The translations under genes and the position numbers were made by a program. A DNA stretch of 5,303 bases from an uncultured Gemmatimonadales bacterium (lineage in GTDB: Bacteria; Gemmatimonadota; Gemmatimonadetes; Longimicrobiales; Gaopeijiaceae). Below the pieces are notes generated by a model. That model was not told where the DNA came from, made no database searches, and saw only the letters and a list, made by a program, of their open reading frames with translations. Location: positions 1 through 5,303 of the forward strand of contig CALJLC010000336.1 of assembly GCA_937982605.1 (NCBI GenBank). Reading direction: 5' to 3'. Position 1 is the first letter of the stretch. Each line of letters opens with the position of its first letter. Below, one piece after another: positions 1-3,987 of the stretch.

Positions 1-36
1 CGGCTCGATGTCCACGTACCCGGGCTTCGCTCCGAG
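1..36 (-). pseudogene. Continuation of the aminotransferase frame past the amber codon
   Basis: Read in the same frame directly after the TAG, these 12 codons give LGAKPGYVDIEP. This matches the DegT-family segment that normally follows the preceding TFVDAAEAVL block (typical form LGAKPVFVDIDP). The reading frame, spacing and conservation are intact across the stop, so only one codon is affected. No start codon or ribosome site suggests independent translation from here. The fragment runs off the left edge, so it cannot be seen whether the rest of the enzyme is intact. Confidence 0.75.
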
Positions 37-318
37 CTAGAGGACCGCCTCGGCGGCGTCCACAAAGGTGAATGCCGTCGTGATCACCTCGTCGCCGGGT
101 CCGATGCCGGCGGCACGGAGCGCCAGGTGGAGGGCGTCGGTGCCGGACGCCACCCCGAGCGCGTGCTCGACCCCCACGTACTCGGCCATCTCCTTCTCCA
201 GCGCGTCGTGCTGGGGGCCCATGACGTACCAGCCGCTACGCAGCACGTCGATCACCGCGGCCTCGATCTCGTCCTGGATCGGCGCGTACTGCGCCTTCAG
301 GTCGACCATCGGGATCAT
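37..318 (-). CDS. DegT/DnrJ/EryC1/StrS aminotransferase, N-terminal part, ended by an in-frame amber codon
   Basis: PLP-dependent sugar aminotransferase of the DegT/StrS family. The 93 residues before the stop are a textbook N-terminus: MIPMVDLKAQY at 1-11, GWYVMGP at 29-35, the cofactor-binding SGTDALHLAL at 59-68 and GDEVITTAFTFVDAAEAVL at 75-93. Family members are usually about 360-400 residues, so this is roughly a quarter of the enzyme and lacks the catalytic lysine, which would lie beyond the window. The start at 318 is supported by a GGGAGG Shine-Dalgarno six bases upstream and by a 4-base ATGA overlap with the oxidoreductase stop, implying translational coupling. A second in-frame ATG lies at 309. 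Together with the preceding Gfo/Idh/MocA gene, the likely role is amination of a 3-oxo UDP-sugar (GnnB- or WbpE-like); this is inferred from context. The TAG at 39-37 falls inside a conserved stretch, so the gene is a pseudogene, is recoded, or contains a sequence error. The family call is secure; the exact substrate is not. Confidence 0.85.
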   Translation of the reverse strand: MIPMVDLKAQYAPIQDEIEAAVIDVLRSGWYVMGPQHDALEKEMAEYVGVEHALGVASGTDALHLALRAAGIGPGDEVITTAFTFVDAAEAVL

Positions 319-1328
319 CGCTCGCCTCCCGACGGCGCCCCGGGACCGGCCCCGCCCGCCGCGGCCGCGTCGAGCGCGGCCTCGTCTCCGACCAGCCGCG
401 CGATCTCGATGACCGTCTCGAGCGCACGGCGTCCGTCGTCGCCGCTCACCACGGGCGGCTCGCCCGTGCGGATCGAGTGCACGAAGGCGTCGATCTCGGT
501 GGCGAGCGCGTCGCCTTCCGGGTAGTCGGCGTGTTTCATCGTGATACCGGGAAGCGGCGTCGGCATCCCGTCTCCGCCGAGCTGGTAGACGGCGGTCTTC
601 CGCGCGTGCAGGTCGATCGACATGTAGGCGTGTCGCTGGAAGATGCGGAGCTTGCGCTCCACGCGGGGAGTGACCCGGCTCGCGGTGAGGTTGGCGACGC
701 ACCCGCTCTCGAAGCCGATGCGCGCGTTGGCGATGTCCGGCTCGTCGGAGATCACCGAGGCACCGTTGGCGTCGATGCTCACGATGGGGGAACGGACCAT
801 GTTCAGGATCAGGTCGACGTCGTGGATCATGAGGTCGAGGACGACGCTCACGTCGGCCCCGCGCGGGTTGAACGGCGCCAGGCGATGACCCTCGATGAAG
901 CGTGGCTCGGACAGGAGCGGGGCCACGCCGAGGATCGCGGCGTTGAAGCGCTCGAGGTGGCCCACCTGCAGCACGAGCCCGTTCGCCTCCGCGATCGCGA
1001 CGAGCTCGCGGGCCTCGTCGGCCGTGACGGTGATCGGCTTCTCGACGAGGACGTGGATGCCGCCTTCCAGGAGGTCCCGGGCGACCGCGTGGTGGCTCCG
1101 CGTCGGCGACACGATGGAGACCGCGTCCACGCGCCCGAGAAGGTCGGCGTGAGCGGCGAGCGCCTCCGCCCCCACTTCCGTCGCCACCTCGTGGCGACGA
1201 GCCTCGTCGGGATCGACGACGGCAACGAGGTCGCACTCGGGGTGGGCCGCGTACTTCTGCGCGTGGAACCGGCCCAGATAGCCGACCCCCACGACGGCGG
1301 TGCGCAGGGGAGTCGAAGAAGCGGTCAC
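315..1328 (-). CDS. Gfo/Idh/MocA-family oxidoreductase, GnnA-like (UDP-GlcNAc 3-dehydrogenase type)
   Basis: NAD(P)-dependent sugar dehydrogenase of 337 residues, normal for the family. It has an N-terminal Rossmann fold with GVGYLG (GxGxxG) at residues 14-19 and acidic D39 ending the second strand, as expected for NAD binding. It also has SPTRSHH at 74-80, the family signature EKPI at 96-99, GHLERFN at 123-129 and LDLMIHDVDLI at 164-174, with H169 as the probable catalytic histidine. The blocks GVGYLGRFHAQKYA, FIEGHRLAPFNPRG and the HDVDLI region closely resemble oxidoreductases encoded beside lpxA/lpxB in many diderm bacteria. With the coupled DegT aminotransferase, this points to the GnnA/GnnB pathway that oxidises and aminates the 3-position of UDP-GlcNAc for lipid A. 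The family is certain; the substrate is inferred from context and recalled motifs. The start chosen is GTG at 1328, 13 residues before GxGxxG. No good Shine-Dalgarno is seen there, no in-frame ATG lies nearby, and longer versions would add an implausible low-complexity leader. Confidence 0.9.
   Translation of the reverse strand: MTASSTPLRTAVVGVGYLGRFHAQKYAAHPECDLVAVVDPDEARRHEVATEVGAEALAAHADLLGRVDAVSIVSPTRSHHAVARDLLEGGIHVLVEKPITVTADEARELVAIAEANGLVLQVGHLERFNAAILGVAPLLSEPRFIEGHRLAPFNPRGADVSVVLDLMIHDVDLILNMVRSPIVSIDANGASVISDEPDIANARIGFESGCVANLTASRVTPRVERKLRIFQRHAYMSIDLHARKTAVYQLGGDGMPTPLPGITMKHADYPEGDALATEIDAFVHSIRTGEPPVVSGDDGRRALETVIEIARLVGDEAALDAAAAGGAGPGAPSGGER
325..330 (-). promoter_or_regulatory. 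Shine-Dalgarno GGGAGG of the aminotransferase
   Basis: On the minus strand GGGAGG lies six bases before the ATG at 318, inside the 3' end of the oxidoreductase gene. With the ATGA start/stop overlap it fixes this start over the alternative ATG three codons later, and suggests the two proteins are made from one message. Confidence 0.7.
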
Positions 1329-1409
1329 GGGGCGACTCGCGGCGTGCGTGGGATCGGACCCGTAACGCTCGTGCCGGGGGTTGGGGTGGTCAACGGACCG
1401 CAGGCCTGT

Positions 1410-1445
1410 CGCCGGAGGGCACCCGCCCATCGGGCCCCCCCGGCG
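1410..1445 (-). terminator. GC-rich hairpin after the outer-membrane protein gene
   Basis: CGCCGG at 1410-1415 is the exact reverse complement of CCGGCG at 1440-1445. Inside it, GGGC (1417-1420) can pair with GCCC (1434-1437), giving about 10 base pairs with a small internal loop. It starts 10 bases after the stop of the minus-strand secreted-protein gene, where a terminator would be expected. No T-tract follows on either strand, so a classical Rho-independent terminator is not demonstrated; it may only be an mRNA-stabilising stem. The rest of the 127-base gap shows no clear promoter. Confidence 0.3.
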
Positions 1446-1455
1446 TGGCTCCTGC

Positions 1456-2235
1456 TCAGAAGGTGAAGGTGAAGCCCAGGACCGCGTCGACGCCGTCGAG
1501 CGCATCGTCGATCGGCACCTGGGCGAAGAAGCCCGGCCCGCCACGCACTCCGTCCACGGCGAAGACCAGCCGATGAATCGTTCGCTCGCCCAGCGTCAGG
1601 TCTCCCTGGGTGAGGATGGCGAAGCCCTCCAACCTCCCGCTGAGGCGGACCGCCGGCGTGTCGTGCGCGATCCCGAGCGCATACCGCGTGAAGAGCTCCG
1701 AATCCCCGTCGTTGCGCGGGATGATCGCCGCCGCCGTGATCTCCGCGGTCAGATCCGTGGACGGACCCACCTCCGCGCGCGGCGTGACCCCCGCGTTGAT
1801 CGAGACGAGGTCGGAGAGGTATCGGTCCGGGCGGAAGAAGTCGGTCAGGAGCCCGGTTCCGGCGGAGACGTCGTCGTCCCCGAAGTCGAAGCCGACCGGC
1901 ACGACCACGGTGAGATGCCCCCGGGACTCGTTGTCCTCGTCGACGAAGACGACGCCGAGCTCCGGATTGGCGAAGGTGCCGTCGGTGCCGGCCCCGTCGA
2001 CGCCCGCGATCGAGAGGCCGACGTCGACCAGCAGTCGCGCGGACGGTGAGATCGGCGTGAGCACGCGGCCCCGAAGGGTCGACGTGTACCACGCGAGACC
2101 GTCGCCTTCGAAGAAGCCACGCGACAGCTCGACGCCGTAGCGGGTGTCGGAGCCGGCGTGCATCTGGGTGAGCTGGGCGCCCACGTGGCCCGGAACCCAG
2201 GCCAGCGCGGTCGCGATCAGCAGGAAGCGCTTCAT
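1456..2235 (-). CDS. Secreted protein, probable outer-membrane beta-barrel of unknown function
   Basis: Encodes 259 residues. The N-terminus MKRFLLIATALAWVPGHVGA is a Sec signal peptide with a positive start, a hydrophobic core and a likely type I cleavage after VGA (residues 18-20). The mature part is a run of short alternating hydrophobic/polar segments separated by D/G/N-rich turns, for example LLVDVGLSI, LTVVVPVGFDFGDDD, LTAEITAAAIIP and LVFAVDGV. It ends in LGFTFTF, a terminal aromatic strand typical of the signal recognised by the BAM machinery. This supports a small barrel or porin-like channel; no specific family is recognised and no enzymatic motif is seen. The ATG at 2235 has GGAGG seven bases upstream and begins the signal peptide exactly, so it is preferred over the upstream extension, which reads as intergenic. 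It lies divergent to the membrane glycosyltransferase-like gene. Confidence 0.82.
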   Translation of the reverse strand: MKRFLLIATALAWVPGHVGAQLTQMHAGSDTRYGVELSRGFFEGDGLAWYTSTLRGRVLTPISPSARLLVDVGLSIAGVDGAGTDGTFANPELGVVFVDEDNESRGHLTVVVPVGFDFGDDDVSAGTGLLTDFFRPDRYLSDLVSINAGVTPRAEVGPSTDLTAEITAAAIIPRNDGDSELFTRYALGIAHDTPAVRLSGRLEGFAILTQGDLTLGERTIHRLVFAVDGVRGGPGFFAQVPIDDALDGVDAVLGFTFTF

Positions 2236-2242
2236 GAGTCCA

Positions 2243-2247
2243 CCTCC
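2243..2247 (-). promoter_or_regulatory. Shine-Dalgarno GGAGG of the secreted protein gene
   Basis: On the minus strand GGAGG is separated by seven bases from the ATG at 2235. It decides the start, placing it at the first residue of the signal peptide. Confidence 0.75.
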
Positions 2248-2300
2248 AGGGATGGGGCCCGGCCGGGACCGACGAAGGTCGGAGCCTCGACCGGACGCGA

Positions 2301-2327
2301 ATCGTGCCCGTAGCGTAGACGCACGAT
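2301..2327. promoter_or_regulatory. Inverted repeat ATCGTGC-N13-GCACGAT, possible operator
   Basis: Two perfect 7-bp arms (2301-2307 and 2321-2327) are separated by 13 bases in the divergent gap between the secreted-protein and glycosyltransferase-like genes. Arm centres are 20 bp apart, about two helical turns, as for a dimeric repressor or activator site. It could equally fold as a hairpin in the leader of the minus-strand gene. No clear -35/-10 pair could be placed with confidence for either direction. Confidence 0.35.
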
Positions 2328-2369
2328 CCTCCGCCGCGGAGTACGCTTCCTGACGTAGGGTCGACGTAG
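2309..2369. repeat. Cluster of four CGTAG direct repeats
   Basis: CGTAG occurs at 2309, 2314 (head to tail), 2354 and 2365. The last two sit in GACGTAG copies 11 bp apart, and the copies at 2314 and 2365 share the longer CGTAGACGC. All lie in the same divergent intergenic gap, so they may be regulatory half-sites; short motifs can also recur by chance. Confidence 0.35.
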
Positions 2370-2374
2370 ACGCG

Positions 2375-2406
2375 GCGTGACGCCGGGGACGCGTGACATC
2401 GGGGAC
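2375..2406. repeat. Imperfect 16-bp tandem duplication upstream of the glycosyltransferase-like gene
   Basis: GCGTGACGCCGGGGAC (2375-2390) is followed immediately by GCGTGACATCGGGGAC (2391-2406), 14 of 16 bases identical. The pair ends 20 bases before the ATG at 2427, followed by the palindrome GGCCGGCC at 2409-2416. It could be a replication-slippage duplication, or a pair of binding sites in the promoter or leader. Confidence 0.6.
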
Positions 2407-2426
2407 CCGGCCGGCCACACTGGGGC

Positions 2427-3914
2427 ATGACCGACGCGCCCGGGCCCGGGAGGGCCTCCCTCGTCGCGGCCGTGCTGGCGCTGGCCGCCGTCGTGCTCAC
2501 CAACGCGTCGCCCCTCCTGCCCGGCCTGCACTCGGACGGGATCCACTACCTGGAGTCCGCCCGCGCCCTCGGACGGCTCGACGCGCCGACGCTCCCGATC
2601 GGCTCCTGGGAGCGCGCCGATTCCGCGTCGCTCCTGGCCCACTATCCCCCGGGCTTTCCGATGACGATGGCGCCCCTGACGGCGGCGGGCGTCTCTCCGC
2701 CCCTCGCCGCCGTCGTGGTCATGGCGCTCTCCGCCGCGGTGACGCTCGCCCTCGCGGCCACGCTCGCGGGCATCGCGGGCGGCGGCGCCGCCGGGGCCTG
2801 GATCGCGCTCGTCCTCGTCGGAGCCAGCCCTGGCTGGCTCAGGCTGCACACCGCGGTGTGGAGCGAGCCGCTGTACCTGGCGCTCCTCGCGCTGACGCTC
2901 CTTGTGATGGTGCGGAGCCCGGACCGGGGCGGCGTCCACGGGGTGCTCGGCCTCGCCTGCACCGCGGTCCGCTACGTCGGGCTCTCGGTCGTGGCGGCGG
3001 CCGTGCTCCTGGCGTGGAGCCGGGGCGGCGCCCCGGTGCAGCGACTGAAGCGCTCCGTGCGCGCCGCGGGCCCGGCGCTCCTCTTCCTGATCGGCTGGCA
3101 AGCCATCGTCGGCGCGGACGGGGAGGCGGTCCGGTCGCTCGCCCTCTACCCTGGCCTGGGACGGTGGCTGGCCGCCCTGCCCGGAAGCGCGCTCGCGAGC
3201 GCCGCGCCGGCAGGCGGAGCGTGGGCGGGCGGCGTCGTGATCCTGGGCGCGGTCACGCTGGTGGCGCGGTCCGGGCTGTGGCGTGCCGACGGCACCGGCG
3301 ACGGCGAGGCGGCGGCGTGGCGGCGTCTGGTCGGGCTCGCGACGGCGGTGTCCCTGCTCCACCTCGGCGTGATGGTCGCGGCTCGCGGCCTCGCGGACCC
3401 CCGGATCCCGACCGACGCCCGGATGCTCGCCCCCGTGCTGCTCCTCGGCGGGATCGCGTGCGCGGCCGCGCTGGGGCACGCGGCGCGGAGCCAGCGGGCG
3501 CGCGCGACCGCGGTGGCCGTCGTCGTGTCGGGGTGGGCCGTCGTCTCGGGTGCCGGGATCGTCCGGGGAGTCCGGAGCGTCCAGGCGGAGGGGCAGTTCT
3601 ACACGTCGACGTTCTGGTTCCGATCGACGCTGATCGGCTGGGCGCGAGAGCACGCGTCCACGGGGCCCCTGCCGTACAGCACCGAACCGGAGCTGCTCTA
3701 CCTCCACACGGGGCGTCCCGCACGCCGGCTTCCCCGCGCCGGAGCGGACCTCGAGGCGTTCCGGGAGGCGTGGCGATCGCGCCCCGGGCCCGTCGTCCTG
3801 GTCAATCCGCCGCACCCCGGCGACCTGCCCGCCGCGGCGATCCTGGATGGGCTGGAGCTCGAGCCGGTGCTGGCCGCCCCCGAGGGTGTCGTCTGGTGGC
3901 GCCCGCCGGGGTGA
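2427..3914 (+). CDS. Multi-pass membrane protein, GT-C-fold glycosyltransferase-like
   Basis: Encodes 495 residues. Hydrophobic spans fall at roughly 11-31, 91-115, 120-135, 145-163, 175-197, 213-228, 264-280, 301-318, 331-350 and 358-378, then a soluble tail from about 381. GT-C hallmarks are visible: the first loop after TM1 carries SDGIHYL with acidic D37, the usual place of the catalytic/metal-binding aspartate. YPPGFP follows at 73-78, WSEPLY at 145-150, RYVGL at 182-186 and DARMLAP at 330-336. The tail contains YSTEPELLYLHTGRPARRLP (417-436), a block common at the C-terminus of this kind of protein. Enzymes of this fold use a polyprenyl-phosphate sugar and transfer it to glycan, lipid or protein on the outer side of the inner membrane; donor and acceptor here are unknown. 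The ATG at 2427 has only a weak GGGG upstream (2422-2425). Function is inferred from motifs; an inactive or divergent relative is possible. Confidence 0.8.
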   Translation: MTDAPGPGRASLVAAVLALAAVVLTNASPLLPGLHSDGIHYLESARALGRLDAPTLPIGSWERADSASLLAHYPPGFPMTMAPLTAAGVSPPLAAVVVMALSAAVTLALAATLAGIAGGGAAGAWIALVLVGASPGWLRLHTAVWSEPLYLALLALTLLVMVRSPDRGGVHGVLGLACTAVRYVGLSVVAAAVLLAWSRGGAPVQRLKRSVRAAGPALLFLIGWQAIVGADGEAVRSLALYPGLGRWLAALPGSALASAAPAGGAWAGGVVILGAVTLVARSGLWRADGTGDGEAAAWRRLVGLATAVSLLHLGVMVAARGLADPRIPTDARMLAPVLLLGGIACAAALGHAARSQRARATAVAVVVSGWAVVSGAGIVRGVRSVQAEGQFYTSTFWFRSTLIGWAREHASTGPLPYSTEPELLYLHTGRPARRLPRAGADLEAFREAWRSRPGPVVLVNPPHPGDLPAAAILDGLELEPVLAAPEGVVWWRPPG

Positions 3915-3929
3915 TGCGGGTCGGGAAAA

Positions 3930-3946
3930 CGACACCTATTGTGTCG
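3930..3946. promoter_or_regulatory. Palindrome CGACAC-CTATT-GTGTCG between the two plus-strand genes
   Basis: Perfect 6-bp arms (3930-3935, 3941-3946) flank the 5-base centre CTATT, 16 bases after the stop at 3914 and in the only AT-richer patch of the gap. It could be a short terminator-like hairpin for the upstream gene, but no T-tract follows. It could also be an operator overlapping a weak -10 box (TATTGT, 3937-3942) for the downstream lipoprotein; no matching -35 was found. Confidence 0.35.
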
Positions 3947-3975
3947 CCGCCCGCCGTCGGTCGCGCCTCCGTCCC

Positions 3976-3979
3976 GGAG
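3976..3979 (+). promoter_or_regulatory. Shine-Dalgarno GGAG of the haem lipoprotein gene
   Basis: GGAG lies eight bases before the ATG at 3988 and supports that start, which also begins the signal sequence. Confidence 0.55.
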
Positions 3980-3987
3980 TCCCTCCC

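Noticed and set aside
1347..1366. Possible tRNA T-arm (GGGTCCGATCCC on the minus strand)
   Set aside because: Only three stem pairs form around the loop, and no matching acceptor, D or anticodon arms are found around it.
1361..1393. TTGACC on the minus strand as a -35 box for the oxidoreductase
   Set aside because: No acceptable -10 hexamer lies 16-18 bases downstream; the nearest TTAC sequence has wrong spacing and poor match.
477..1466. 329-codon plus-strand frame opposite the oxidoreductase
   Set aside because: Antisense shadow of a gene with unmistakable Rossmann and EKPI motifs.
1329..1544. Longer N-terminus for the oxidoreductase using an upstream start
   Set aside because: The 72 additional codons run into the 3' end of the barrel gene and encode no recognisable sequence; family proteins begin a few residues before the GxGxxG motif.
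2232..3935. 567-codon open frame on the minus strand opposite the membrane protein gene
   Set aside because: Its translation is arginine-, glycine- and proline-rich low complexity with no domain. It is the usual antisense artefact of GC-rich codon bias over a clear transmembrane protein.
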